The notes: generated by a model from the sequence alone, not told the origin. A DNA stretch of 64,000 nucleotides from Pseudomonadota bacterium (GCA_022566735.1 JADFIG010000014.1:18357-82356), one strand, 5' to 3'; positions 48,574 through 58,989 are shown, counted from the stretch's first letter. Numbers and translations are program-made.

Positions 48574-50133
48574 ATGATCCGAATCAACTCCATGACCCTG
48601 TCGCGCCGGCTTGGCCTGGTCATCGGCAGTGCCCTGCTGGGCATCCTGATCCTGACCGCGATTTTCCTGGCAGGTGAACGCCGACTGATCATGGAGGAAC
48701 GCAAGGGCAGCGTGCGCCAGACCGTGGAAGTTGCGCATGGCATTGTGGCCCACCAGCACGAGTTGGTCGCCAAAGGCGCCATCAGCGAGGAAGAGGGCAA
48801 GCGCCGCGCCATGGAGGCCCTCAGCGCTCTGCGCTACAGCGGCAAGGAGTACTTCTGGATCAACGACATGCAGGCCCGGATGGTGATGCATGCCGTCAAG
48901 CCCGAGCTCAATGGCAAGGACATGTCCGGCGCCAAGGACCCCCACGGCACCGCGCTGTTCCTGGAGTTCGTCAAGCTGGTCAAGGCCGATGGTTCGGGTT
49001 TCCTGTTCTACGGCTGGCCCAAGCCTGGCAGCAGCGAACCGGTGGACAAGGTGTCCTACGTCAAGGGTTTCGCCCCCTGGGGCTGGGTGATCGGCTCGGG
49101 CATCTACGTGGACACCGTCAACGCCACCGTCATCAACGAAGCCCTGCAGATGCTGGTGGGCACTGGCCTGCTGGGGGCCATGCTGTTGGCTGTGGGCCTG
49201 TACATCTCGCGCAGCATCCAGCGCCAGATCGGTGGCGAGCCGGCCTACGCGGTGCACCTCACCCGCCAGATGGCCGAGGGCGACCTCAGCGCCCACATCC
49301 GCCTGCAGGACGGCGACCAGAGCAGCCTGCTGCACGCGCTGCGCACCATGCGCGACGGTGTGGCCGGCATCGTGGGTCGCGTGCGCGAAGCGTCGGAGTC
49401 GGTGGCCACGGCCAGCACGCAGATCGCCCATGGCAACCTGGATCTGAGCCAGCGCACCGAGTCGCAGGCTTCGGCCTTGCAGCAGACCGCGGCTTCGATG
49501 GAAGAACTCAGCGCCACCGTGCTGCACAACGCCGAGGGCGCCCGTCAGGCCAATGAACTGGCCCAGGCGGCGGCCGGCGTCGCCGTCAGCGGCGGGGAGA
49601 TCGTGGGCGACGTGGTCGAAACCATGAAGGGCATCCACGACAGCTCGCGCCGCATCGCCGACATCATCGGGGTGATCGATGGCATCGCCTTCCAGACCAA
49701 CATCCTGGCGCTGAACGCTGCGGTCGAGGCGGCCCGCGCTGGCGAACAGGGCCGGGGTTTTGCGGTGGTGGCGTCCGAGGTGCGCGCCCTGGCGGGCCGT
49801 TCGGCCGAGGCTGCCAAGGAGATCAAGACCCTGATCACCGACAGCGTGGAGCGTGTTTCGCAAGGCAGTGCCCTGGTCGACAAGGCCGGCGTGACCATGA
49901 CGGACGTGGTGCAGTCCATCAACCGGCTCACGGGCATCGTCTCCGAGATCAGCATGGCCAGCACGCAGCAGAGCGAAGGCGTGGCCCAGGTGGGACAGGC
50001 CGTGACCCAGATGGACATGGCCACCCAGCAGAACGCGGCCCTGGTGGAAGAAAGCGCGGCCGCGGCAGAAAGCCTCAAGCTGCAGTCGCAGCACCTGGTC
50101 GAAGCGGTGTCGGTCTTCAAGATCAGCGCCTGA
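48574..50133 (+). CDS. Methyl-accepting chemotaxis protein with Cache sensor domain
   Basis: 519 residues. Membrane helix (about 10-33), periplasmic single-Cache domain (about 40-190, [20 protein letters not shown]), second helix (about 195-213), HAMP, then the coiled-coil signalling domain with the hairpin [20 protein letters not shown] and [20 protein letters not shown] sequence. It lacks the C-terminal CheR-binding pentapeptide. Ligand unknown; Cache domains of this type often bind small carboxylates. It sits alone, opposite to pth and rplY, behind a probable sigma-28 promoter; a bidirectional terminator follows. Confidence 0.93.
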   Translation: MIRINSMTLSRRLGLVIGSALLGILILTAIFLAGERRLIMEERKGSVRQTVEVAHGIVAHQHELVAKGAISEEEGKRRAMEALSALRYSGKEYFWINDMQARMVMHAVKPELNGKDMSGAKDPHGTALFLEFVKLVKADGSGFLFYGWPKPGSSEPVDKVSYVKGFAPWGWVIGSGIYVDTVNATVINEALQMLVGTGLLGAMLLAVGLYISRSIQRQIGGEPAYAVHLTRQMAEGDLSAHIRLQDGDQSSLLHALRTMRDGVAGIVGRVREASESVATASTQIAHGNLDLSQRTESQASALQQTAASMEELSATVLHNAEGARQANELAQAAAGVAVSGGEIVGDVVETMKGIHDSSRRIADIIGVIDGIAFQTNILALNAAVEAARAGEQGRGFAVVASEVRALAGRSAEAAKEIKTLITDSVERVSQGSALVDKAGVTMTDVVQSINRLTGIVSEISMASTQQSEGVAQVGQAVTQMDMATQQNAALVEESAAAAESLKLQSQHLVEAVSVFKISA

Positions 50134-50199
50134 GCAGCGAGCCGGCGAGGGCGGGGCGTGATCCCCGCGCACCAGACGCGCTGAACCCGCGCCCATGAA

Positions 50200-50223
50200 A
50201 AAACCCCGCCGAGGCGGGGTTTT
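50200..50223. terminator. Bidirectional intrinsic terminator between the chemoreceptor and rplY
   Basis: AAAACCCCGCC (50200-50210) and GGCGGGGTTTT (50213-50223) form a perfect 11-bp stem with A and T tails on both sides. It ends the plus-strand chemoreceptor gene and the minus-strand prs-rplY operon. Confidence 0.93.
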
Positions 50224-50255
50224 CCGTGTGCGAGAAGCAGCTGTCGGGAGACAGG

Positions 50256-50876
50256 TTACTTCTTGCCCTTCTTGCCCTTGGCGGGTTCGGCGGCCACGGG
50301 GGCGGCAATCACTTCTTCCACCGGCTCGACCACGGTGGCCAGGGTCGGGGCCTTGCGGCCGTGGGTCACGACCTTGATGTGGGCAGCCAGGCCCAGGTCT
50401 TCCACGCCGAAGGTCTGGCCCTTGACGGCCTTGCTCAGGTCCAGCGTCAGGAACTCAGGCAGCTGCTCGGCCAGGCACTCGATGTCCAGCTCGGTGGTGA
50501 CGTGGTTGATGATGCACTTGTCCAGCTTGACGGCCGGTGCGTCGGCTTCGCCCACGAAGTGCACGGGCACCTTCTTGTGGATGCGGGTGGTGGCGTCCAC
50601 GCGCTGGAAGTCGACGTGCAGCACGAGTTGCTTGAACGGGTGCTTCTGGTAGTCGCGCAGCAGGACCTTCTCGACCGAGCCATTCAGTTCCATGTCCAGC
50701 ACGGAGGAGTGGAAGGCCTCCTTGCGCATGGCGTGGTACAGGGCGTTGTGGTCCAGCTCGATGTTGACGGGGGCCTTGCCGGCGCCGTAGACGATGCCGG
50801 GGGTCTTGCCGGAGATGCGCAGGCGGCGGCTCGCTCCGGTCCCCTGCAGGTTGCGCTCGAAAGCGGTGAATTTCAT
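50256..50876 (-). CDS. rplY: 50S ribosomal protein L25 (long CTC form)
   Basis: 206 residues. The N-terminal L25 domain binds 5S rRNA ([20 protein letters not shown]), followed by the CTC-type C-terminal domain ([16 protein letters not shown]) and a basic Ala/Lys tail ending KGKKGKK. The start at 50876 has a GGAG site; the upstream ATG adds only MELS. It follows prs by 84 bp and probably shares its promoter. Confidence 0.95.
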   Translation of the reverse strand: MKFTAFERNLQGTGASRRLRISGKTPGIVYGAGKAPVNIELDHNALYHAMRKEAFHSSVLDMELNGSVEKVLLRDYQKHPFKQLVLHVDFQRVDATTRIHKKVPVHFVGEADAPAVKLDKCIINHVTTELDIECLAEQLPEFLTLDLSKAVKGQTFGVEDLGLAAHIKVVTHGRKAPTLATVVEPVEEVIAAPVAAEPAKGKKGKK

Positions 50877-50960
50877 GGAAAGCTCCAAGTGGGTATAGCG
50901 CCCGCGACCAGGCGCTGTGGGAAAGCCGGCCCCTTGGCGAGGCCGGCCGGGACATCCGGA

Positions 50961-51923
50961 TCAGAAGTTGTTGTTCTGTTCCGAAAAGAGGGAGGTCACC
51001 GAATCGCCGTCGGTGATGCGACGGATGGTTTCGGCAAACAGGAAGGCGGTGCTGAGCTGGCGGATCTTGGTCGTGCCCTTGGCGGCTTCGCTCAGCGGGA
51101 TGGTGTTGGTGATGACGACCTCGTCGAGGTGCGAGGCCTTGATGCGCTCGATGGCGGGGCCCGAGAACACGGCGTGCGTGCAGTAGGCGTACACGCTCCT
51201 GGCGCCACGGTCCTTCAGCACTTCGGCGGCCTTCACCAGGGTGCCGGCGGTGTCGATCATGTCGTCCATGATCACGCAGTTGCGGTTTTCGATTTCGCCG
51301 ATCACGTGCATGACTTCAGACACGTTGGCCTTGGGGCGGCGCTTGTCGATGATGGCCAGGTCGCAGCCCAGTTGCTTGGCCAGGGCGCGGGCGCGCACCA
51401 CGCCACCGACGTCGGGGGACACCACCACGAGGTCGGAGTATTTCTTGGCCTGCAGGTCGGACAGCAGCACCGGCGACGCGTAGATGTTGTCGACGGGGAT
51501 GTTGAAGAAGCCCTGGATCTGGTCGGCGTGCAGGTCCATGGTCAGCACGCGTTCGACGCCCACGGTTTCGAGCAGGTCGGCCACGACGCGCGCCGAGATG
51601 GGCACACGGGTCGAGCGGGGGCGGCGGTCCTGGCGGGCGTAGCCGAAGTAGGGGATGACGGCGGTGATGCGCTGGGCCGAGGCGCGCTTGAGCGCGTCGA
51701 CCATGATCAGCAGTTCCATCAGGTTGTCGTTGGTGGGCGAGCAGGTGGACTGCACCACGAAGACTTCGCGGCCGCGCACGTTCTGCTGGATTTCCACCGT
51801 GGTCTCGCCATCGGAGAAACGGCCGACGGCGGCCTGGCCGAGGGAAATGCCGAGGTGGGTGGCGATTTCCTGGCTCAGTGCCGGGTTGGCATTGCCAGTG
51901 AACAGAACGGTGTCGGAAAGCAT
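50961..51923 (-). CDS. prs: Ribose-phosphate pyrophosphokinase
   Basis: 320 residues. It makes PRPP from ribose 5-phosphate and ATP, for nucleotide, His and Trp synthesis. Motifs: [14 protein letters not shown] (active-site loop region), [16 protein letters not shown] and the PRPP-binding [10 protein letters not shown]. Start [18 protein letters not shown] matches the family; the open frame upstream is not conserved. It lies downstream of tRNA-Gln and upstream of rplY on the same strand. Confidence 0.97.
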   Translation of the reverse strand: MLSDTVLFTGNANPALSQEIATHLGISLGQAAVGRFSDGETTVEIQQNVRGREVFVVQSTCSPTNDNLMELLIMVDALKRASAQRITAVIPYFGYARQDRRPRSTRVPISARVVADLLETVGVERVLTMDLHADQIQGFFNIPVDNIYASPVLLSDLQAKKYSDLVVVSPDVGGVVRARALAKQLGCDLAIIDKRRPKANVSEVMHVIGEIENRNCVIMDDMIDTAGTLVKAAEVLKDRGARSVYAYCTHAVFSGPAIERIKASHLDEVVITNTIPLSEAAKGTTKIRQLSTAFLFAETIRRITDGDSVTSLFSEQNNNF

Positions 51924-52116
51924 GGCGGGCGTGTCAGTGATGGCTGCAAAAAGACATCTGCCCTTGACCGTGCCCCTCAGCGAAACCTGGCTTGCGGATT
52001 CGACAGTGGCCTGTGGCGCTTGCCGAAGCTTGCCAGCGGACATCGCCCATGGCGGCCGACTTGGGGCAGGTGGCGGTCAGTCGGGGCGGTGACCCTCGAC
52101 TGGACCGACTGTGTTT

Positions 52117-52193
52117 TGGCAGGGGAGGAAGGACTCGAACCCTCGCATGTCGGAATCAAAATCCGATGCCTTAACCAACTTGGCGACTCCCCT
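52117..52193 (-). tRNA. tRNA-Gln (anticodon UUG)
   Basis: 77 nt with encoded CCA (complement of 52117-52119). Acceptor stem AGGGGAG/CTCCCCT, discriminator G, anticodon stem TCGGA/TCCGA around loop TTTTGAT giving anticodon TTG (complement of 52157-52159), and T-loop TTCGAGT. Upstream of prs. Confidence 0.97.
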
Positions 52194-52285
52194 ACACAGG
52201 CTTCGTGATGCTTCCGGCTCGGTTGTTGCCAACGTCGCTTTCGCCATCTCGCAACCTTGTAAGCTGCTCTTGATCAGAGCCTCAC

Positions 52286-52315
52286 ATTATAGCCAGTTTT
52301 TTGTGTGTGCTGCAA
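52286..52315 (-). promoter_or_regulatory. Promoter of the tRNA-Gln-prs-rplY unit
   Basis: Minus-strand -35 TTGCAG (complement of 52310-52315), 18-bp spacer, -10 TATAAT (complement of 52286-52291), a perfect -10. It lies about 90 bp upstream of the tRNA and could serve prs and rplY as well. Confidence 0.8.
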
Positions 52316-52346
52316 GCTGTTGTGCGAAATCATCAACTGGTTCTGT

Positions 52347-53324
52347 TCAAGCGCCGCAGGGCTGCTTCAACAAGTCCAGCAGAGGATGCCGCGGTACAAC
52401 GTGACAGACACGACCGACCCAGTGACCTCCATGCGGGCCTGCCTCTGCGAGGGCCGCGACGTCCTCGGATGTCAGGGTGTCGGGGCGGGGTTCTGGAACG
52501 GGTTCCGAACCTTCGACCCAGGCAAACACCGTGCTGCCCGATCCCGTCATGCGGCTGTTGCCGAAGCGAGCCTGCATGACACCCAAAGCGTGGGCCACAT
52601 CCCTGCCGTCGCTGACCCGGGTGCCTGGGAGCGCCGCGTCCTCATCGGGGGACAGGGTCGCGCGCCAGGCCTGGGCCGGCTCCTGCAGGTCGTTGTGACC
52701 AAAGCGCATGGGCGCTGCAAGAAAGTCTGCGACTGTAGCATGGGTTGTGTCGCGTTTGAGCAACTTGCTGCCAAATATCGCGGCCGTGGGGATGGCCGCA
52801 GGGGGCTTGAGCAGGGCCAGCGGTGTGCGCAGCAGCTCAGGCGGCAGCGTGATGGGGGTGATCTGCTCGCCGACGCCCTCGACCCAGGCAGGCAGGCCGC
52901 GCACGAAAAAGGGCACGTCGGCGCCGAGTTGCAGGGCCAGGGCTTCCAGCCGGGCGCTCGGCCAGTGCAGGCCCCAGAGTTGGTTGAGGGCCAGCAGCAC
53001 GGTGGCCGCGTCGGAGCTGCCGCCGCCCAGGCCCGCGCCCCAGGGCACTTCCTTGTGGATGCGGATGTCGCAGCCCAGGGCCGTGCCGCTTTCCTGTTGC
53101 AGCAGGCGCGCGGCGCGCAGGCAGAGGTCGTCCTGCGGCAGGGGGACGTTGAGGTCGTGGCGGCGCAGCAGGCCGTCGTCGCGGGTGTCGATGTGCAGGG
53201 TGTCCTGCCAGTCCAGCAACACGAAGACGGACTGCAGCAGGTGGTAGCCGTCCGGGCGGCGCCCGACGACGTGCAGGAAGAGGTTGAGCTTGGCCGGGGC
53301 CGGGAGGTCGTGCAGGCTGGGCAT
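52347..53324 (-). CDS. ispE: 4-diphosphocytidyl-2-C-methyl-D-erythritol kinase
   Basis: 325 residues. A GHMP kinase of the MEP isoprenoid pathway, phosphorylating the 2-hydroxyl of CDP-ME. The ATP loop PWGAGLGGGSSDAATVLL and the N-terminal PAPAKLNLFLHVVGRRPDGYH (substrate binding) are unmistakable. The C-terminal 50 residues extend beyond the usual end. It follows lolB by 6 bp, with tRNA-Gln downstream. Confidence 0.96.
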   Translation of the reverse strand: MPSLHDLPAPAKLNLFLHVVGRRPDGYHLLQSVFVLLDWQDTLHIDTRDDGLLRRHDLNVPLPQDDLCLRAARLLQQESGTALGCDIRIHKEVPWGAGLGGGSSDAATVLLALNQLWGLHWPSARLEALALQLGADVPFFVRGLPAWVEGVGEQITPITLPPELLRTPLALLKPPAAIPTAAIFGSKLLKRDTTHATVADFLAAPMRFGHNDLQEPAQAWRATLSPDEDAALPGTRVSDGRDVAHALGVMQARFGNSRMTGSGSTVFAWVEGSEPVPEPRPDTLTSEDVAALAEAGPHGGHWVGRVCHVVPRHPLLDLLKQPCGA

Positions 53325-53330
53325 GCGGTC

Positions 53331-54020
53331 TCAGGGGTCGAGGTGGACCTTGATCTGGACGCCGCGCAGGCGCTCGCTGGCGGGGCGCGAGGCTTGCAGG
53401 CGGCGGGGCAACTCGCGGGTGTCGACCTGCCAGCCGTCCTGCGCGAAGCTGCCGTCGCCTCGCGGGCCGGGGGTGCTGGGGCGGGCGGGGTCGGGGCGGC
53501 CTTGCAGCCAGTGCATCAGGGTTTCGAGGGGCAGGGCCTCACCCAGCAGGCGCTCGCTGAGGGCGTCGATCCCGTCGAAGCGCTCGGTGCCGTCGTCGTT
53601 GGCGGGGGCTGGGCGGCCGGAGAGGTCCGGGCCAAAGCCCGGCTCTGCGTTGCCGCCGGCGCTGCCGGTCCGGCGCACCCAGGCACCGGCGGAGTTCCAG
53701 CCGATGTGAGCGAGCTGGCTGCCCAGGGGCGTCATGAGTTCGAGCTGGCCGGCGTCAGGGCGGCCGCTGAAAAAGAAGCCGAAGCTGACGCCCTTGGCCG
53801 GCAACTCGCCGAAGGCCTGCAGCTTGATGCTCAACTGGCCTTGCCAGGCCAGATCGGCCGCAGCGGGAGGGGGTGTCTGCGGTGTCTGAGGCAGTTGCGG
53901 CAGTGTGGGCGGCGATGTGGCTGTCGATGCGGTCGTGGGCGGCGGGGGGGCGTCCCCATGGCGGAGGCTGGCGCAGCCGCCCAGCAGCCCCGCGCAGGCG
54001 ATGATCAGCGCCACGTTCAA
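53331..54020 (-). CDS. lolB: Outer-membrane lipoprotein receptor LolB
   Basis: 229 residues. LolB accepts lipoproteins from LolA and inserts them in the outer membrane. The signal peptide (VALIIACAGLLGGC) ends with lipobox LGGC, and the mature part has a Pro/Thr linker then the LolB fold (WQGQLSIKLQAFGE, GWNSAGAWVR). No ATG fits: the best start is TTG at 54020, which overlaps the TPR gene stop (TTGA); a GTG at 54014 is the alternative. The position before ispE is conserved in betaproteobacteria. Confidence 0.87.
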   Translation of the reverse strand: MNVALIIACAGLLGGCASLRHGDAPPPPTTASTATSPPTLPQLPQTPQTPPPAAADLAWQGQLSIKLQAFGELPAKGVSFGFFFSGRPDAGQLELMTPLGSQLAHIGWNSAGAWVRRTGSAGGNAEPGFGPDLSGRPAPANDDGTERFDGIDALSERLLGEALPLETLMHWLQGRPDPARPSTPGPRGDGSFAQDGWQVDTRELPRRLQASRPASERLRGVQIKVHLDP

Positions 54021-55888
54021 AGGCGGACCCCGAGGCGCTGGAGGGTTTCTTTCAGCGTGTCGTTGTCGCGGTCGCGGCCCTGGCTTTCGCGCCAGACGCG
54101 CAGGGCCTCGTCCTTCTGCCCCTGGACCCACAGCACTTCGCCGAGGTGGGCGCCGATCTCGGTGTCGGGGCGGGCGGCGTAGGCCTCGCGCAGCAGCTTG
54201 ATGGCGTCGTCCAGCCGGTTCTGGCGGAAGGCCACCCAGCCCAGGCTGTCGACGATGAAGGGGTCGGCTGGCTTGAGCTCGGCGGCCTTCTCCACCAGGG
54301 TGCGGGCCTCGTCGAGCTTCAGGCCGCGATCGGCCAGGCTGTAGCCCAGGGCGTTGTAGGCATTGGGGCTGTCGGGGGCGATCTCGATGACGCGGCGCAG
54401 CAGGCGCTCCATGTCGGCATGGCGCTTGAGCTTCTCGGCGAGCATGGCCTGGTCATAGAGCAGCTCGTGGTCGTCGGGGAAGCGTTGCGTGGCTTCACCC
54501 AGCACCTGGTAGGCCTCATTGGACTGGCCCAGGTCGCGCAGCAGCTGCACTTCGGCCTGGACCTTGGTGACCGCGTCGCGGGGTTCGGATTCGGGCAGGC
54601 CGCGCAGCAGGGCGCGGGCGTCGGCGACTTTGCCTTGCTGGGCCAGCAGGCGGGCGCGCTGGCTTTGCACGGCCATTTTCTCGTGGCGGGGGTCGGCGCG
54701 GTCCAGCCAGTTCAGGGCCTGGGTGCGTCGGCCGCGCAGGTCCTCCAGCTGGGCCATGAGCAGGAAGGCCTGCTCGCGGTCCTTGTCCAGGCTGGGGTCG
54801 GCGGAGGGCGCCTGCGCAGACGAGGTCGAACTGGCGGATGCGGCGCTGGCCGATGCCGCCGGGGGCGGCGTCACATCGGGCTCGGTGCGCGCCAGGGCCT
54901 GTTTCAGCGCGGCTTCGGCGGCATCGGCCTGGCGCAATTCCAGGCGCACAGCGGCCAGCAGGACCCAGTGGCCGGCTTGCTCGGGCTGCACCTTCACGAG
55001 TTGATCGAGCTGGACGGCCGACTCTTCGTAGCGCTGCGAGGCCGCCAGGCGGCGGGCATAGGCCAGGCGCAGCAGCGGCGGTGCGTCGGCGCGCTCCAGG
55101 CGCTGCTTGACCCAGGCCTCGGCCTGCGGGTGCTGGCCGATGAGGTCCGAGGCCAGCAGGTTGGCCTGCAGCAACTCGGGCTGCAGCGCCAGCGCCTTTT
55201 GCGTGGCCAGCATGGCTTTGGCGGGCTGGCGGGCCAGCAGCCAGGCTTCGCCGGTGGCGGCCCAGGCTTCGGCCAGCTCCAGCGGCGCCTGGCGCCAGGG
55301 CTGGGTGGCTTCTTCGATGACCTGGGCGGCGGCCTGGCGGTCGTTGAGCCGCGCCAGGCTGCGCGGCAGGCTGGCGAGCAGCTGGGGCTGCTGCGGCGTC
55401 GGCGTGAGCTGGATGAGCGCGCGCAAGGGCGAGGCGAGCTCTCCCGGGCGGCCCAGCACGATGAGGATCTGCGAGGTGAACTCGGCCGCGTCGCGCGACT
55501 GGGGCAGGGCCTGGCGCCAGGCTTTGGCCGCCGACAGGGCCTGGTCACCGGCACGGGCGCGCAGGGCGATTTCGACGGCGCGCTGGTAGAGCTGGCCGTT
55601 CTGGTGTCGGCGCGCGGCTTCCAGGTAGAGCTGGTAGGCCGAGCCGGCATCGCCGCTGTTGGCCTGGATTTCGGCGATCAGCAGCTGGTAGAACAACTGG
55701 CCGTCCAGGCGGGACTGCTCGGGCGCCTTGCGGCTGTCGGCCTGGCTGGCCGGCAGTTCCGGCGCGCGCGGGGGGATGCCTGGCTTGGCCGCGGGGGCCG
55801 CCCATGCCGATGAGCCCAGGACGGACAGGGCCAGCGCAGCGGCAGACAGGGTGGTGCGGGGCGCGTTCAGGACGGCGAGGCGGGGCAT
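54017..55888 (-). CDS. Secreted tetratricopeptide-repeat protein
   Basis: 623 residues. Signal peptide (TTLSAAALALSVLGSSAWA) and many TPR units spread across the protein, for example GSAYQLYLEAARRHQNGQLY, ELLQANLLASDLIGQHPQAE and PNAYNALGYSLADRGLKLDEA. A periplasmic scaffold-type protein, conserved upstream of lolB in Burkholderiales; specific role unknown. The ATG at 55888 follows a GGAG site. mutM is divergent, 57 bp away. Overlaps lolB by 4 bp. Confidence 0.87.
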   Translation of the reverse strand: MPRLAVLNAPRTTLSAAALALSVLGSSAWAAPAAKPGIPPRAPELPASQADSRKAPEQSRLDGQLFYQLLIAEIQANSGDAGSAYQLYLEAARRHQNGQLYQRAVEIALRARAGDQALSAAKAWRQALPQSRDAAEFTSQILIVLGRPGELASPLRALIQLTPTPQQPQLLASLPRSLARLNDRQAAAQVIEEATQPWRQAPLELAEAWAATGEAWLLARQPAKAMLATQKALALQPELLQANLLASDLIGQHPQAEAWVKQRLERADAPPLLRLAYARRLAASQRYEESAVQLDQLVKVQPEQAGHWVLLAAVRLELRQADAAEAALKQALARTEPDVTPPPAASASAASASSTSSAQAPSADPSLDKDREQAFLLMAQLEDLRGRRTQALNWLDRADPRHEKMAVQSQRARLLAQQGKVADARALLRGLPESEPRDAVTKVQAEVQLLRDLGQSNEAYQVLGEATQRFPDDHELLYDQAMLAEKLKRHADMERLLRRVIEIAPDSPNAYNALGYSLADRGLKLDEARTLVEKAAELKPADPFIVDSLGWVAFRQNRLDDAIKLLREAYAARPDTEIGAHLGEVLWVQGQKDEALRVWRESQGRDRDNDTLKETLQRLGVRL

Positions 55889-55945
55889 GGAGACTCCAGG
55901 TGTTGATGCCATTCTATGGATGTCGTGGCGGCCCATAATCGGCCC

Positions 55946-56776
55946 ATGCCTGAATTGCCGGAAGTCGAGGTCACGCGTCGCAGTTTCGCCACCCGCATCG
56001 AAGGGGCCACGGTCACGTCCCTGCAGCTGGGCAAACCCTTGCGCTGGCCGCTGGGCATCGACGCAGACGAGCTGGTGGGAAGCCGGGTCGGCCAGGTGCT
56101 GCGCCGTGGCAAGTACCTGTGGTTGCCGCTGTACTGGACGGATGGTCGCCAGGGCGGACTGCTGATCCACCTGGGCATGTCGGGCTCGCTGGCCTTCCAG
56201 TGGCAGCCGGGCGAGCCGGGCCCGCACGACCATGTCGAGTTGGGCACCGACCGGGGTGTGCTGCGCCTGACCGACCCTCGCCGCTTCGGCTCGGTGGTCT
56301 GGGGGCCGGCGATGGACGAGGGCTTGCCGGGCAAGTTGCTGGCCGGGCTGGGACGGGAGCCCTTCGATGAGGCGCTCACGCCCGAGGTGTTCCATGCGGG
56401 CCTGCGCGGACGCCAGGTCGGCATCAAGCAGGCCCTGCTGGCGGGCGACATCGTCGTCGGGGCGGGCAACATCTACGCCTGCGAGGCGCTGTTCCGTGCG
56501 GGCATCGACCCGCGCCTGCCGGCTGGCAAGCTGAGCCGACCAAGGGCGGCGCGCCTGCTGCAGGAGGTGAGGGCGGTGCTGCAGGCCGCGGTCGAGGCCG
56601 GCGGCTCCAGCCTGCGCGATTTCCGCGATGCCCATGGCGCGCAAGGCCACTTCCAGCTGGCCACCCAGGTGTACGGGCGCGAAGGCGAGCCCTGCCGGGT
56701 GTGCGGCCAGCCGGTGCGCCGCATCGTGCAGGCGCAGCGCTCGACCTTCTTTTGCGGCCATTGCCAGAAGCGCTGA
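55946..56776 (+). CDS. mutM: Formamidopyrimidine-DNA glycosylase
   Basis: 276 residues. It removes 8-oxoguanine and formamidopyrimidines and cuts the abasic site. The mature N-terminus must be Pro2 ([12 protein letters not shown]), which fixes the start at 55946; upstream ATG is in frame but would block catalysis. The C-terminal zinc finger CRVCGQ...FFCGHCQKR is complete (C-x2-C-x16-C-x2-C). Works with MutY, encoded two genes on. Confidence 0.97.
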   Translation: MPELPEVEVTRRSFATRIEGATVTSLQLGKPLRWPLGIDADELVGSRVGQVLRRGKYLWLPLYWTDGRQGGLLIHLGMSGSLAFQWQPGEPGPHDHVELGTDRGVLRLTDPRRFGSVVWGPAMDEGLPGKLLAGLGREPFDEALTPEVFHAGLRGRQVGIKQALLAGDIVVGAGNIYACEALFRAGIDPRLPAGKLSRPRAARLLQEVRAVLQAAVEAGGSSLRDFRDAHGAQGHFQLATQVYGREGEPCRVCGQPVRRIVQAQRSTFFCGHCQKR

Positions 56777-56919
56777 GAGCGCCGGACACACGGCCGGTCC
56801 GTGAGGCATCTCACGGTGACGCCGACCCATTGCAGGCTGTGGGATGGATGTACCTTTTGTCCCAAACTGCCCGGCCGAAGATGTGAGCGCCACAGCCCCT
56901 TGCGCTAGGATCCATCACC

Positions 56920-58989
56920 ATGAGCCCCACCTTTGCCAGTCACCTCGATGCGTTCGGGCAATGGCGTGCCGGCACGGACGCCCGTCTGGCGGCCCTGGCG
57001 CGTTTCGCCCGCGAACACGAGTTGCTCGACGACGCCTCTGCCGAGTGGTTCGAGGCCATGCGCCGCAGGTTGTCCGGCGAGAAGCTGATGGTGGCCTTCG
57101 TGGCCGAGTTCTCGCGCGGCAAGTCCGAGCTCATCAACGCCATCTTCTTCTCCGACAAGGGCCGCCGCATGATGCCGGCGTCTGCGGGCCGCACCACGAT
57201 GTGCCCGGTCGAGCTGGGCTATGACGCCGAAGACCCGGTGGGCCTGTCGCTGCTGCCCATCGAGACGCGCCTGGAAGCCCCCTCGCTGGCCGAGTACCGC
57301 GCCCAGCCTTCGGCCTGGACCTGGCACACGCTGGAGCTGTCCAACCCGGACACCATGGCCGACGCGCTGGCCGAGGTCATGCGCACCCGCCGTGTCAGCG
57401 TCGAGTCGGCCGAGCGCCTGGGGTTCTGGGACCCGCAGCGCCCCGAGGACAACCCGCCGCCGTCTGCCGATGGCCTGGTCGAAGTGCCCGTGTGGCGCCA
57501 CGCCCGCATCAACCTGCCGCACCCCTTGCTCAAGCGCGGCCTGGTGGTGCTGGACACGCCGGGCCTCAACGCCATCGGCACCGAGCCCGAGCTGACGCTG
57601 GGCCTGTTGCCGCAAGCCGATGCCACGGTGTTCATCCTGGGCGCCGACACGGGCGTGACCAAGTCCGACCTCGACATCTGGCGCGACCACCTCAGCGGCC
57701 CGGCGCTGGCCCGCTACGTGGTGCTCAACAAGATCGACACCCTGGCCGACCCCTTGAGCACGCCCGAGCAGGTGCGCCAGGTCATCACCCGCCAGTGCGA
57801 AAGCGTGGCGCAGACGCTGGAGATCCCGACCGAGCACGTCTTCCCGATCTCCGCGCGCCAGGCCTTGGCGGCGCGGCTGCAGGGCGATGACGCGGCCTTG
57901 GGTGACAGCCGCCTGGCCGCGTTCGAGCACGCCCTGTCCGACGGCCTGCTGCCCAAGCGCCGCGACAAGCTGGCCGAGGCCGCCGTCGGTGGTGCGCGCC
58001 AGTTCCAGCAGCAGCTGACGCGGCGCTTCGGCGAGATGCGCCGCCTGCACGCCGACCAGCTTGTCGAGCTGCGCGGCTTGCGTGGCAAGAGCGCCGGCAA
58101 GGTGCAGCTGATGATCCAGCGCGTGCAGGCCGAAGCCAGCGAATTCGAGCAGTGCACCGCGCGCCTGCATGCCATGCGCAGCATCCACGCGCGCATGCTG
58201 CGCAGCGCCTTGCAGGACCTGTCCTCCGAGCGCCTGCGTCAGGAAGTCGAGGTGCTGCACCAGGTGCTGGGCGGCTCCTGGCTGCCCATCGGTGCGCGCC
58301 GCGCCTTCATCGAGTTGTGCGCGCGCCTGCGGGTGCTCATCGAGCAGGCCCAGCAGCGCAACGACGAGATCCATTCGATGCTGGTGGCGTCCTTCTCGCG
58401 CCTGAACGCCGAGTTCGGCTTCAGCCTGGTGGCAGATGCGCCGCTGAACGTGCGTCGCTATGCCGATGACCTCAACCTCATCGAGCGCAACTACGTGCAG
58501 TACCTGGGCCTGAGCCAGGCCTTCCGGCTGGCCCAACCGGGCTTCCAGGAGCAGTTCCGCCGCATGCTGATTTCGCGCCTGCGCGTGGTCTTCGAGACCG
58601 TCAGCAACGACATCGAGTTGTGGAACAAGACGGCGTCCGCCCAGGTGGACAGCCAGTTGCGCGAACGCCGCCGCAACTTCAAGCGCCGCTACGAGTCGCT
58701 GGACCGCATCCAGTCGGCCTCGGGCGAACTCGACAAGCGCTTGCAGGAAGTGCAGGCCCAGGACGAGCGCGTGCTGCAGTTGCAGACCCGCCTGGGCACC
58801 CTGGTGGACGAGCTGGCCGGCCAGGCCTGGCCCGATGGCGAGCCGACAGGTGAGGCGGGTGGCGACACCGGCCTGGCGTCGCCTTTGTCGCCCTCGGCCC
58901 AGCCCAGCGCGCAGGCGCTGGCGGCGCTGTCTCTGGACTTGTCGCTGGACCTGTCGCTGGCGTCCGAACCTTCTTCCGGCGCCCAGTGA
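56920..58989 (+). CDS. Dynamin-family large GTPase
   Basis: 689 residues. The GTPase domain shows P-loop VAEFSRGKSELINA (G1), the G3 DTPGL and G4 NKID, followed by a long helical region (about 360-640) with coiled-coil character like bacterial dynamin-like proteins that bind and remodel membranes. The C-terminal 60 residues are low-complexity. It sits between mutM and mutY and overlaps the mutY start by 4 bp (GTGA). Function is unknown; the coupling to a repair gene is notable. Confidence 0.85.
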   Translation: MSPTFASHLDAFGQWRAGTDARLAALARFAREHELLDDASAEWFEAMRRRLSGEKLMVAFVAEFSRGKSELINAIFFSDKGRRMMPASAGRTTMCPVELGYDAEDPVGLSLLPIETRLEAPSLAEYRAQPSAWTWHTLELSNPDTMADALAEVMRTRRVSVESAERLGFWDPQRPEDNPPPSADGLVEVPVWRHARINLPHPLLKRGLVVLDTPGLNAIGTEPELTLGLLPQADATVFILGADTGVTKSDLDIWRDHLSGPALARYVVLNKIDTLADPLSTPEQVRQVITRQCESVAQTLEIPTEHVFPISARQALAARLQGDDAALGDSRLAAFEHALSDGLLPKRRDKLAEAAVGGARQFQQQLTRRFGEMRRLHADQLVELRGLRGKSAGKVQLMIQRVQAEASEFEQCTARLHAMRSIHARMLRSALQDLSSERLRQEVEVLHQVLGGSWLPIGARRAFIELCARLRVLIEQAQQRNDEIHSMLVASFSRLNAEFGFSLVADAPLNVRRYADDLNLIERNYVQYLGLSQAFRLAQPGFQEQFRRMLISRLRVVFETVSNDIELWNKTASAQVDSQLRERRRNFKRRYESLDRIQSASGELDKRLQEVQAQDERVLQLQTRLGTLVDELAGQAWPDGEPTGEAGGDTGLASPLSPSAQPSAQALAALSLDLSLDLSLASEPSSGAQ

